Source: Lachnospiraceae bacterium XBB1006 (GTDB lineage: Bacteria; Bacillota; Clostridia; Lachnospirales; Lachnospiraceae). Taken from it: a stretch of 64,000 bases of DNA. Position numbers and translations under genes: made by a program. Below, piece after piece: positions 27,475 through 34,975 of the stretch; the stretch's first letter is position 1, and the number at the start of each line of letters is the position of its first letter. The notes beneath the pieces are model-generated. The model made no database searches. It was not told the origin of the DNA and saw only the letters and a program-made list of their open reading frames with translations. The stretch is taken from contig FOXT01000006.1 in the NCBI GenBank assembly GCA_900115795.1, positions 203,423 to 267,422 of the forward strand, read 5' to 3'.

Positions 27475-27558
27475 GCGGAAGTGCTGGAATTGGCAGACAG
27501 GCAAGACTAAGGATCTTGTGTCTGTATAGACGTGTGGGTTCAAGTCCCATCTTCCGCA
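27475..27558 (+). tRNA. tRNA-Leu (anticodon AAG)
   Basis: 84 bases. The acceptor stem GCGGAAG pairs with CTTCCGC, with discriminator A and no encoded CCA. The anticodon stem is CAAGA/TCTTG, with loop CTAAGGA giving anticodon AAG. The long variable arm (about 14 bases) is typical of class II leucine tRNA. The T arm carries GGTTCAA. A34 would need conversion to inosine or broad wobble to read other CUN codons. Confidence 0.95.
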
Positions 27559-27565
27559 CGAAATC

Positions 27566-27598
27566 AAAAGGGTTAAGCCTGAAGGCTTAGCCCTTTTT
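27566..27598 (+). terminator. tRNA-Leu terminator
   Basis: AAAAGGGTTAAGCC pairs with GGCTTAGCCCTTTT and ends in T5, 8 bases after the tRNA. Confidence 0.92.
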
Positions 27599-27605
27599 GA
27601 TTTAT

Positions 27606-27646
27606 GCCGAGGAGCTCTTGAACCCAAGGGTTCAGATCTCCTCGGC
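27606..27646. repeat. Strong GC-rich hairpin after tRNA-Leu
   Basis: GCCGAGGAG (27606-27614) pairs with CTCCTCGGC (27638-27646) and encloses TGAACCC/GGGTTCA around a two-base loop. No T run follows directly. The next 130 bases to the -10 box at 27782 hold no convincing gene. The minus-strand frame through here and the tRNA is a known type of false call. Confidence 0.6.
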
Positions 27647-27778
27647 ACAAGTGCCTCGTCGGTCGGTTCGGCGGGAAACAGGTCCACCGGACCTTTTTCT
27701 ATTTCCGCCTCACCCCATCTTCCGCCAAAATTTGCGGTTTTCCTTTTCATGTCTTGCATAACCGTAACGATTGTGTTA

Positions 27779-27787
27779 TGATATAAT
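27779..27787 (+). promoter_or_regulatory. Extended -10 promoter
   Basis: TGATATAAT, a perfect extended -10 element, with only a weak -35 region. It drives the short reading frame that starts near 27814, or formerly a longer one. Confidence 0.45.
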
Positions 27788-27813
27788 AGAACGTATGTTT
27801 GTGACTAAGAACG

Positions 27814-28069
27814 GTGGAAATGGGATTTCTTTCTCCCTTTGCTTCCGTTGTGATAAAAAATGCCATGAGTGACCTTTGCCGTAAGGGCGACTCTTCTTTT
27901 GAAAGACAGCTTGCCGATCATGGCATCGTCCAGGTATTTCTGAATGACAATCCCGTGGATGAAGATGGTATCCCGGAAAAAGTATCCAACAGATTGAAAA
28001 GAAACAGATGGAACGCCTTCAGAAAAAGGCTAAAGCCGGAAAACTGATGCTAGACGAATAAGTTTGGTA
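27814..28069 (+). pseudogene. Short gene remnant with probable frameshift
   Basis: A frame beginning at GTG (27814) reads MEMGFLSPFASVVIKN... through LADHGIVQVFLNDNPVDEDGIPEK. It then ends in an arginine-rich tail unlike the rest at 28047. One base out of phase, the following DNA reads SIQQIEKKQMERLQKKAKAG and ends LMLDE at 28069, which looks like the true C-terminus. The switch falls in a run of five A residues near 27980, so a single-base change there would restore one frame. I do not recognise the protein. It lies in an island of decayed genes. Confidence 0.45.
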
Positions 28070-28123
28070 TCTTTCAAAAATGACCGAAGCTTGATGGTAT
28101 CAAGAAAGGAAAATAATGGAATT

Positions 28124-28454
28124 ATGCTTAAACTTGAAAAAGTAAATGGGGAAAATGTCTGGAATATCTTAAAACTATCCGTTTCGAGTTCCCAGCGTTA
28201 ATATGTCGCAAGCAACGATGTAAGTATCATCGAGGCCTATACCACTATTACGGCAAATGGTTATGCTTTTCCTTTCGGAATATATGATGATGACTTACTT
28301 GTAGGCTTCCTAATGGTGTGGTAAGACTAAGTACTGCTGGCTATCCTATGAACCTGAGAACACTGTTGCTAAGTGGCTGTATGAATCATTTGGTTTTGCC
28401 GAAACAGGTGATATGGACGGGGAAGAAATTATTGCTATTCTGAGACTGCCCTAA
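28124..28454 (+). pseudogene. Decayed GNAT acetyltransferase (spermidine/diamine acetyltransferase-like)
   Basis: The 5' part reads MLKLEKVNGENVWNILKLSV, hits an in-frame stop at 28199-28201, then continues YVASNDVSIIEAYTTI and FPFGIYDDDLLVGFLM. The 3' part is in another frame and reads YCWLSYEPENTVAKWLYESF, then FAETGDMDGEEIIAILRLP. Both match the two ends of a BltD/PaiA-like GNAT enzyme. The middle (roughly 55-65 residues including the acetyl-CoA motif) is missing. A stop, a frameshift and an internal deletion show that it is dead. It is next to an intact GNAT gene and another GNAT fragment. Confidence 0.8.
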
Positions 28455-28496
28455 GTTGATTGCCATTAAAAATAATAAAAATCAAAGGAGATAGAC

Positions 28497-29465
28497 ATGA
28501 ATGAGATAGTGTTAGGGGAAAGAACAGAAGAAACTGTCAGAATCTATTTTGAAAAGGCTAAGCAACCGGTAATAAAGGCGATGCTGCCTCAGAAAGCACA
28601 GACTGTAGAGGAAGCGCTTGAAGATTATAAAGAGACTCTTCTGCCTTCCGCCACAAGTTTTGGACGCACAATCGTTGTTGACGGGAAATATGTGGGGGAT
28701 GTGTGGTGCTACTGCATTGACAAGGAAGATACTCCGAATGCAATGCTCAGCTATTGCGTGTTTGAGAAGGGACTTTGGAACGCCGGAGTTGCAACGAAGG
28801 GCGTTGCTTTATTTCTTGATCTGATCTGCGAAAAGTTTGCACTTGAAACGATTGGCGCCTTTACATATGCAGATAATATTGCGTCTCAGAAAGTGCTTGA
28901 AAAGAACGGCTTTACTCTTGAAGAGAGTTTTACTGAGGATGGTCGGGAATCCTATTACTATCAGAGGGGCTCTGTAATGAACCTTAGGTTTGAAGAACTG
29001 GATTATGACAATCTTGATAGAGCGCATATTATAGACAGGTCGGACATTTCGGAAGACTTTGTAGATACAGTTGATACACTCATGGAACTTACCGATTATG
29101 GTGTGGAACATAAGTGCATTGGACACACCTTTCTTATAAGTGTCGGTGATAGACCAATTAGCGTTATTCTTCTTGGAGAAGCTATTCCATGGGAAACTGA
29201 TCCGCCACAGGTTAAGGAAACACCATTTTACCGTCTGATGGGCTTTGTCATAGATAAAGCATATCGCGGGCAGGGTCTTGGCAAAATAATACTCGACGAA
29301 ACGATAAGACGCGTTTATTCCGAATATGGAGCTCGCCCCATTGTTTTAGGATGCCACAAAGACAACTTAAAGGCAGCTGCTTTTTATGAAAGATTTGGAT
29401 TTACTAAAACAGACTATATGGAAGGCAAGGATATCTATTACATAAAAGCTGAGACTCGGATATAA
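28497..29465 (+). CDS. Tandem (double) GNAT-family N-acetyltransferase
   Basis: A 322-residue protein with two GNAT domains. The first (about 1-155) has YCVFEKGLWNAGVATKGV as its acetyl-CoA motif and ends with ADNIASQKVLEKNGFTLEES. The second (about 158-322) has a textbook motif VIDKAYRGQGLGKIIL and CHKDNLKAAAFYERFGF. The two are joined through GSVMNLRFEELD with no linker, and the methionine there would be a natural start of a separate second protein. The first domain resembles RimJ/RimL-type enzymes and the substrate is unknown. GGAG lies before the ATG. Flanking GNAT remnants suggest a region that gains and loses such genes. Confidence 0.85.
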   Translation: MNEIVLGERTEETVRIYFEKAKQPVIKAMLPQKAQTVEEALEDYKETLLPSATSFGRTIVVDGKYVGDVWCYCIDKEDTPNAMLSYCVFEKGLWNAGVATKGVALFLDLICEKFALETIGAFTYADNIASQKVLEKNGFTLEESFTEDGRESYYYQRGSVMNLRFEELDYDNLDRAHIIDRSDISEDFVDTVDTLMELTDYGVEHKCIGHTFLISVGDRPISVILLGEAIPWETDPPQVKETPFYRLMGFVIDKAYRGQGLGKIILDETIRRVYSEYGARPIVLGCHKDNLKAAAFYERFGFTKTDYMEGKDIYYIKAETRI

Positions 29466-29476
29466 TAAAAAGTTAG

Positions 29477-29605
29477 GATGTACTTAAAGAAAAGGGTATT
29501 CATTTACTTATAGCCCTTATGGCCGGGAATGAGGAAGCGCAGCGATTTTATAGAAATATCGAAAACGCCGCTATTCATGATGAAAGCGTATGGATGAAAT
29601 TTTAG
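29477..29605 (+). pseudogene. C-terminal fragment of a further GNAT acetyltransferase
   Basis: After an in-frame stop, 42 codons read DVLKEKGIHLLIALMAGNEE and AQRFYRNIENAAIHDESVWM, ending KF, then TAG. The LMAGNEEAQRFY segment is the usual acetyl-CoA-proximal C-terminus of GNAT proteins. No start or N-terminal part is present, so it is a remnant. Confidence 0.65.
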
Positions 29606-29624
29606 GAAAGAAAGGTATTTATTT

Positions 29625-30104
29625 ATGTTAGTGGAAGAAAAATATAGCAAAGAACACTTATCAGCTTTATTTGACAAATATATCAAGAAACTTCGGATTA
29701 CACCGGACTGGGATATAAAGCTTGAATTTGTGGAAGATAAAACATGGCGTAAAACCGGAGATTTTAAGATTGACTGTAGCGACAAGAAGGCCATTTTGCT
29801 GTTAAACATTGAAAACCCCAAGCAGGTAAATCTTGAGGAAGTGATTATACACGAGCTAATGCACATTAAGATGTATCCCTTGGATCAGGTAACAGAATCT
29901 TTGATTACCAGCAATTTTGAAGAGGGGACACCTGCATGGAACTTTGCCTATAATCAGTTCTTCAACGCATTAGAACAGACGGTAGAGGAGATGGCGAAAT
30001 GCTTTTTGTTCGAGTTTGGAGATAACAAAGAACTGTCTTATGGCCGATGCAAGACAATGAAATCCTTCAACGAACTTTATGACGGGCTGAACAATATTGA
30101 ATGA
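29625..30104 (+). CDS. Putative zinc metallopeptidase (HExxH)
   Basis: A 159-residue soluble protein with the zinc motif EVIIHELMHIKM (HELMH, near residues 84-88) and a glutamate-rich helix further on (ALEQTVEEMAKCF) that could supply the third ligand. It resembles SprT- or ImmA-like small metallopeptidases. The substrate is unknown. GAAAGG stands ahead of the ATG. It overlaps a reading frame leading into the XRE regulator. Paired HExxH/XRE genes are common switches in mobile elements, where the protease cleaves the repressor. The arrangement here fits that, but it is inference. Confidence 0.75.
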   Translation: MLVEEKYSKEHLSALFDKYIKKLRITPDWDIKLEFVEDKTWRKTGDFKIDCSDKKAILLLNIENPKQVNLEEVIIHELMHIKMYPLDQVTESLITSNFEEGTPAWNFAYNQFFNALEQTVEEMAKCFLFEFGDNKELSYGRCKTMKSFNELYDGLNNIE

Positions 30105-30243
30105 TAAAAAATCTCTTGCCATATTGGAAAAATATTCCTTTTTAAAGAATCACCAAGGTCCTGAATTATGGAGTAACGCTTTCGATGCCTTTCGAAGTAT
30201 AATGTATATACGATGTACCAAAGAAAGGGGCGTAGGAAGTACC

Positions 30244-30573
30244 TTGATAGAGGAATTTGTTTCTGCGAGGATACAGAAAATTTTAGCTGAACGGAAATGG
30301 ACACCATATAAATTGTACAAAGTATGTGATTGTTCAAGAAATAGTGTTTACAATGCCGTTAGCGGGGAGTCGGATATTCGAATTTCAACATTGGAAAGTA
30401 TTTGCAAAGCATTGGACATGTCGATATTTGAGTTTTTCGATATGAATCTGGATGTTGAAGCATTGACTACGGGGCAAGAGAAGAAAGTATTGTCTTTGTT
30501 TAGAGAAATGAATGTAGATGGGAGAAATCGGGCAATTGGGTATTTGGAAGCACTTGTGGAGAAAGAAAAATAG
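30244..30573 (+). CDS. XRE-family helix-turn-helix regulator
   Basis: The frame is open from 30097. The conserved part begins near 30244, where a TTG codon has AGGAAG a few bases upstream, and a TATAAT box at 30198-30203 would start the mRNA near 30210. From there the protein is about 109 residues: ARIQKILAERKWTPYKLYKV, CSRNSVYNAVSGESDIRIST, LESICKALDMSIFEFF is a full HTH_3 domain. A helical C-terminal half follows. An earlier ATG at 30097 would add 49 residues unlike the family and overlap the peptidase gene. It probably represses its own region. Confidence 0.8.
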   Translation: MIEEFVSARIQKILAERKWTPYKLYKVCDCSRNSVYNAVSGESDIRISTLESICKALDMSIFEFFDMNLDVEALTTGQEKKVLSLFREMNVDGRNRAIGYLEALVEKEK

Positions 30574-30590
30574 AGAGTTACGGGGACGAA

Positions 30591-30637
30591 AAGAGCACAA
30601 TACAGGGCTTTGGCCTCTGTATTGCAGCTCTTTTTTT
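30591..30637 (+). terminator. Terminator after the XRE regulator
   Basis: AAGAGC and AATACAG pair with CTGTATT and GCTCTT in a long stem ending in T7. It marks the end of the accessory island. Confidence 0.9.
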
Positions 30638-30673
30638 GGGATGTAAATAAAATAGGACAGAAAGATGAAATTA

Positions 30674-30682
30674 TGATATAAT
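30674..30682 (+). promoter_or_regulatory. Extended -10 promoter of the 30712 gene
   Basis: TGATATAAT, a perfect extended -10 element, with a weak AGGACA-type -35 box 17 bases before it. It stands 30 bases before the ATG. Confidence 0.65.
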
Positions 30683-30711
30683 CTAGGAAAAGAAAAATAA
30701 AAGAGGTATAT

Positions 30712-31134
30712 ATGAGATTTAGAGACGAATTTGAAATGATTTTAAACCGAGATGATTTTAAGGAACTTGAGTTTGACCACATGGATGGTTCGGAAGTGGC
30801 AGATAATCCGGATGTGGATGTGTATACAACGTTGTTTGAGGTTGAAGAAGATGATGTTCCATATCTTGCACAGATTGTATTTGAACCGGAGGATTTAGTG
30901 GCAGATGTGTGCATCGCAAAACCAATCAAGCATTTTCTGTCTGTGGAAGTGTTACGCAAGGTAAATGCGTACAACTGCGAGAGCAGATTTTGCAAGTTGT
31001 CTACGGAAGAAGGAATGCTGTCTTTAAAAGCGTCTTTGTGGAAGGCAGAAGGTGTAGAGGCTCTCATGGATATGCTGTTTATGTGTATGGATAGTGCGAC
31101 GGAGACTTTCCCGGAATTTGAATCAGACAAGTAA
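30712..31134 (+). CDS. Hypothetical acidic protein, YbjN-like in appearance
   Basis: A 140-residue, strongly acidic, soluble protein with alternating strands and helices (VDVYTTLFEVEEDDVPYLAQI, VLRKVNAYNCESRFCKL, SLKASLW). The pattern resembles the YbjN/type III secretion chaperone-like fold, but I see no diagnostic motif. AGAGG precedes the ATG. It shares a transcript with the EAL gene 24 bases downstream, so it could assist or regulate that phosphodiesterase. Confidence 0.7.
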   Translation: MRFRDEFEMILNRDDFKELEFDHMDGSEVADNPDVDVYTTLFEVEEDDVPYLAQIVFEPEDLVADVCIAKPIKHFLSVEVLRKVNAYNCESRFCKLSTEEGMLSLKASLWKAEGVEALMDMLFMCMDSATETFPEFESDK

Positions 31135-31158
31135 AGGTGATAAAACAAAGGAGCGTTT

Positions 31159-32376
31159 ATGGATAATAACGAGTTGATTGTGAGCCAAATCATAAAGGCG
31201 ATGGAAGACGGCGAACTACAAGCCTATTATCAACCGCAGTATAACCCTAAACGTGGGATTATTGCAGGCGCGGAGGCATTGGTTCGCTGGGTAAAGAAGG
31301 ACGGAAGCATTGTTTCGCCGTTGGAGTTTATTCCGCAGCTGGAGAAGGCAGGGCAGGTGCAGATGGTCGATTGGTATATGGCGGAGTGTGCTTGTCGGTT
31401 GATACAGAAAATGGGAGATCGGGCGGTCAAATTAAGCATTAATTTTTCGCGAAATCATGCATGTGATGAGAATTTTGTAGAGAAACTATGTGACCTGGCA
31501 GAGAGTTATGGTGTGGAACGCTCGCTTTTGGGCGTTGAAATCACGGAGTCGGATATTGCCATTGAACCGGAGCGGCTGAGTGACTGGATTAGGAAGATTT
31601 ATCATGCGGGATTTCCGGTGCTGATTGATGACTTTGGAACCGGAATGTCTTCCCTGGCCTTGGTGAAAGATATCCCGGCCAATGTGATTAAAATAGACCG
31701 GGCATTTCTGAATGATAATTGCCAAAGTGAAAAGGGAAAAATTGCGCTGGAGACCGTATTTTATTATGCCCATCGTATGAAACTTGCGACCATTGTTGAA
31801 GGTGTGGAAACATTAGAACAGTTGTACTTTTTGAATACTTGCGATTGTGATTATATTCAGGGATTCTTGTTTTCAAAACCGGTGCCGGAGGATACCTTTT
31901 TACGCTTGTGGAACGAGGCGGTTCCGGTAAAGGTGGATTTGCGCGATCCCATTGCGTATAAGACGGTGTTTGGCACGTTTCATATGCTGGCCGAGGCAAT
32001 TTATAAGAAGTATCCGTTGATTATTTTTAGCAACTTATCAAAAAACAGCTATAGTATCCGACGGAAGGAAAACGTAATAGATGATGTGATACCGGAGACG
32101 GGAAGTTACGATGAAGGAATCATCAATATGAAAAAGTTTTTAGAAAAACGGCATCATGCGGAATTTGATGCTGCCTTTTCGAAGGAGAGTTTGTTTGCGG
32201 CGCATGACCGGGGCGAGGACAACGTGGTTCGTGTTTTCGAGCAGACCAACGAGCAAGGTGAGCGTGTGATGGTTGGAATTGAGGATTATTTCCTGGAGAA
32301 CAAATACTCCAACGATTTATTTTTGGTTACGTTTATTCATGTGGTACCGAAGGCGAAGCTGAAACTCTTTTTCTAA
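31159..32376 (+). CDS. EAL-domain c-di-GMP phosphodiesterase with C-terminal sensor-like domain
   Basis: A 405-residue soluble protein. The EAL domain comes first (about 8-250) and is complete: EALVRW (E39), LSINFSRNH, VEITES, IDDFGTGMSS, VIKIDR, IVEGVETLEQ and YIQGFLFS. It should therefore hydrolyse c-di-GMP. The C-terminal 140 residues form a PAS-like segment (IIFSNLSKNSYSIRRKENV), an unusual order since sensing domains normally come first. There is no GGDEF domain. GGAG lies ahead of the ATG. It is followed by the promoter of tRNA-Leu(CAG). Confidence 0.92.
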   Translation: MDNNELIVSQIIKAMEDGELQAYYQPQYNPKRGIIAGAEALVRWVKKDGSIVSPLEFIPQLEKAGQVQMVDWYMAECACRLIQKMGDRAVKLSINFSRNHACDENFVEKLCDLAESYGVERSLLGVEITESDIAIEPERLSDWIRKIYHAGFPVLIDDFGTGMSSLALVKDIPANVIKIDRAFLNDNCQSEKGKIALETVFYYAHRMKLATIVEGVETLEQLYFLNTCDCDYIQGFLFSKPVPEDTFLRLWNEAVPVKVDLRDPIAYKTVFGTFHMLAEAIYKKYPLIIFSNLSKNSYSIRRKENVIDDVIPETGSYDEGIINMKKFLEKRHHAEFDAAFSKESLFAAHDRGEDNVVRVFEQTNEQGERVMVGIEDYFLENKYSNDLFLVTFIHVVPKAKLKLFF

Positions 32377-32419
32377 GTGCTTAAATTATGGCAATTGGTG
32401 AAACAATTTGGAAAAAGTC

Positions 32420-32448
32420 TTGACATTCCGGCATGGATATCTTATAAT
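32420..32448 (+). promoter_or_regulatory. tRNA-Leu(CAG) promoter
   Basis: TTGACA at 32420-32425, 17 bases, TATAAT at 32443-32448: a consensus sigma-A promoter 21 bases before the tRNA. Confidence 0.92.
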
Positions 32449-32469
32449 AAGTTCTGCAGTTTTGCGAAT

Positions 32470-32553
32470 GCAGGAGTGGTGGAATAGGCAGACGCGCAGG
32501 CTTCAGGTGCCTGTGGTAGCAATACCGTGTGGGTTCAAGTCCCATCTCCTGCA
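32470..32553 (+). tRNA. tRNA-Leu (anticodon CAG)
   Basis: 84 bases. The acceptor stem GCAGGAG pairs with CTCCTGC, with discriminator A and no encoded CCA. The anticodon stem is CAGGC/GCCTG around TTCAGGT, giving anticodon CAG. It has a long variable arm. It shares 22 bases of its T-arm region with the tRNA-Leu at 27475. Confidence 0.95.
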
Positions 32554-32567
32554 CTAAGGATAACGAG

Positions 32568-32597
32568 GAAGGCGTGACAACGTGTCATGCCTTCTTT
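32568..32597 (+). terminator. Terminator after tRNA-Leu(CAG)
   Basis: GAAGGCGTGACA pairs with TGTCATGCCTTC (one mismatch) around a three-base loop, followed by TTTG. The T run is short, so termination may be incomplete. Confidence 0.7.
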
Positions 32598-32653
32598 GTA
32601 TATGCACGGGCTTATGGGACGTGTATAGGTGTAAGAGGAATGAGAGGAAACCT

Positions 32654-33832
32654 ATGAAGTACAGAGTGAATAAGAAGAATGGACAGGAATTATCTATTCT
32701 GGGGTATGGATGCATGCGTTTCGCAAGAAAAGGCGGAAGCATTTTGCAAGAGAAGGCGGAAGAAGAGCTAAAGCTTGCATATGACGCCGGTGTGAATTAT
32801 TTTGACACGGCTTATATTTATCCCGGAAGCGAAGTGGCGCTTGGAAAGTTTTTGAGTAAGGGATATCGACAGAAGGTTTATGTTGCAGATAAGCTGCCCC
32901 ATTATTTGGTGAAGAAGGAACAGGATATTGAAAAATTCTTTCAGGAAATGCTGGAACGCCTGCAGACAGATTATATTGATTATTTCCTCGTGCATATGTT
33001 AAATGATGTGGAATCCTTTGAACGTATTTGTAAATTGGGAATGCGTGAGTGGATCGCGGAGAAGAAGCAAAGCGGCGCAATTCGTAACATCGGATTTTCT
33101 TTTCATGGGAATACTGCGAAATTTAAAGAAATTGTGGATGCCTATGATTGGGATTTTTGTCAGGTGCAGTTTAATTATATGGATGAACATTCTCAGGCGG
33201 GAATTGAGGGGATTCGGTATGCGGCGAAGAAGGATTTGCCGGTCATTATTATGGAACCGCTTAGGGGCGGACAGCTTGTAAAAGGGCTTCCGGAGCATGC
33301 AAAGGACCGGATTCGTAAGCATGAGAAAGGGTATTCGGCTGCAGAATGGGGACTTCGCTGGATTTATCAGCATGAAGAGGTCACAGTGGTGCTGTCCGGT
33401 ATGAATGAAAAAGAGCAGGTGCTAGATAACCTTCGGGTGGCAAGCGATGCGGATGCCGGTTCTTTTGACGAATCGGATGCTGTGTTTATCGAGGAATTGC
33501 GAAAGGATATTTTGAAACAAATCAAGGTACCTTGTACCGGCTGCGGGTATTGTCAACCATGCCCGGCAGGAGTGGATATTCCGGCGTGCTTTACGTCTTA
33601 TAACATGAGCTTTTCAGAGGGACGAATTGCGGGAATGTCTGAATATCTGAAGCGTACCACGATGAAGAAGAACCGGACGAATGCTTCTCTTTGCTTAAAG
33701 TGTGGAAAGTGCGAACAACATTGCCCGCAAGGACTGCCGATTCGACAGCATTTGTCGGAGGTGAAGCGGCGCATGGAAACACCGGCTTATAAGGTGATTG
33801 CCTACGGCGCAAAGCATTTTGGTCGATTCTAG
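32654..33832 (+). CDS. Aldo/keto reductase with C-terminal ferredoxin-type iron-sulfur domain
   Basis: A 392-residue soluble protein. The N-terminal two thirds is an aldo/keto reductase barrel: LGYGCMRFA, YFDTAYIYPGSE (the catalytic Asp/Tyr region), LQTDYIDYFLVHML, IIMEPLRGGQL and the NADPH-region VVLSGMNEKEQV. The last 100 residues hold CTGCGYCQPCPAGVDIP and CLKCGKCEQHCPQGLPI, two cysteine sets for [4Fe-4S] clusters. This architecture is common in anaerobes, but the substrates are unknown. The ATG at 32654 has GAGAGGA upstream. An earlier in-frame start lies within the tRNA terminator and is unlikely. Confidence 0.9.
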   Translation: MKYRVNKKNGQELSILGYGCMRFARKGGSILQEKAEEELKLAYDAGVNYFDTAYIYPGSEVALGKFLSKGYRQKVYVADKLPHYLVKKEQDIEKFFQEMLERLQTDYIDYFLVHMLNDVESFERICKLGMREWIAEKKQSGAIRNIGFSFHGNTAKFKEIVDAYDWDFCQVQFNYMDEHSQAGIEGIRYAAKKDLPVIIMEPLRGGQLVKGLPEHAKDRIRKHEKGYSAAEWGLRWIYQHEEVTVVLSGMNEKEQVLDNLRVASDADAGSFDESDAVFIEELRKDILKQIKVPCTGCGYCQPCPAGVDIPACFTSYNMSFSEGRIAGMSEYLKRTTMKKNRTNASLCLKCGKCEQHCPQGLPIRQHLSEVKRRMETPAYKVIAYGAKHFGRF

Positions 33833-33956
33833 GGTGCTATATTATAAATTTTAACTTTTTTTGCAAAAAAAAAGGATTTCGCAAATTTATACGTAATAGA
33901 ATAAATGTGAGTTTGTTTTTTAGCTAAGAGACAATGGACAAGAGGGGACGAGGAAG

Positions 33957-34967
33957 ATGACCATTCGGGAAAGTATGGAACAATTAGAGAAAGAAACGTT
34001 AAGTCCTTACGCTTGCTTGAGCGTGAATTCTCGTGGACGGGAGAAGGAAGAAGCGCAGTGCGATATTCGGCCGGTCTTTCAGAGAGATCGGGACAGAATT
34101 CTGCATTGCAAGGCGTTTCGAAGACTGAAGAGTAAGACGCAGGTGTTTTTGGATCCACAAGGAGATCATTACCGGACCCGCATGACACATACATTGGAAG
34201 TGTCCCAGAATGCGCGAACCATAGGAAAGGCACTTCATTTGAATGAAGAGTTGATTGAGGCGGTGGCACTGGGACATGATTTAGGGCATACGCCCTTTGG
34301 ACATGCCGGGGAACGAACGTTGAACGCATTGTGCAGTGAAGGATTTCGACATAACGAACAGAGTGTGCGAATCGTGGAGAAGCTGGAGAAGAACGGAGAA
34401 GGGCTGAACCTTACCTGGGAGGTGCGGGATGGCATACGGAATCACCAGACAAGTTTGATGCCACATACCCTGGAGGGGAAGGTGGTGCGATTGTCAGACA
34501 AGATTGCTTATATCAATCATGATATAGACGATGCGATTCGTGCCAGGGTGTTGAGTGAAGAGGAGATTCCGGCATCTATTCGGGAGGTTCTTGGAACGAC
34601 GACAACCAGACGGTTGGATACGTTAATCCATGATATTGTCATTCAGAGTATGAATAAGAATGATATTATTATGTCTCCGGATGTGGAACAGGCCATGGCA
34701 GATTTGCGAGCCTTTATGTTCGAACGTGTCTATATGAATAAGACGGCGAAAGCGGAAGAAGTGAAGGCGAAGCGGTTGTTGGAATTCTTGTTTGAGCATT
34801 ATATGGATAATTTTGACCGGTTGCCGGAAAAGTTCCGGCGATTTCATGAGGAGGATCACGATTCGAAGGAACGTGTGGTGTGCGATTACATATCCGGTAT
34901 GACAGATGAATTCGCGTATAACTTATTTGAAGATTACTTCCTGCCAAAGTCCTGGCAGATTTATTAG
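33957..34967 (+). CDS. dgt: Deoxyguanosinetriphosphate triphosphohydrolase-like HD protein
   Basis: A 336-residue HD-superfamily enzyme. It shows FRRLKSKTQVF, then the metal-binding HYRTRMTHTLEVSQ, the HD pair GHDLGHTPFGHAGE, and KIAYINHDIDDA. It removes triphosphate from dNTPs, shaping dNTP pools. It is the first gene of a block with dnaG (8 bases on) and rpoD, as in many Clostridia. GAGGAAG precedes the ATG. The 120 bases upstream hold an A-tract and a possible TAGAAT -10 box (33897-33902), but no convincing -35. Confidence 0.93.
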   Translation: MTIRESMEQLEKETLSPYACLSVNSRGREKEEAQCDIRPVFQRDRDRILHCKAFRRLKSKTQVFLDPQGDHYRTRMTHTLEVSQNARTIGKALHLNEELIEAVALGHDLGHTPFGHAGERTLNALCSEGFRHNEQSVRIVEKLEKNGEGLNLTWEVRDGIRNHQTSLMPHTLEGKVVRLSDKIAYINHDIDDAIRARVLSEEEIPASIREVLGTTTTRRLDTLIHDIVIQSMNKNDIIMSPDVEQAMADLRAFMFERVYMNKTAKAEEVKAKRLLEFLFEHYMDNFDRLPEKFRRFHEEDHDSKERVVCDYISGMTDEFAYNLFEDYFLPKSWQIY

Positions 34968-34975
34968 GAGGAATC

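Noticed and set aside
27451..27759. Minus-strand reading frame of 102 codons containing GRWDLNPHVYT
   Set aside because: It runs antisense through tRNA-Leu(AAG), its terminator and the following hairpin. Such frames are a well-known false call across tRNA genes.
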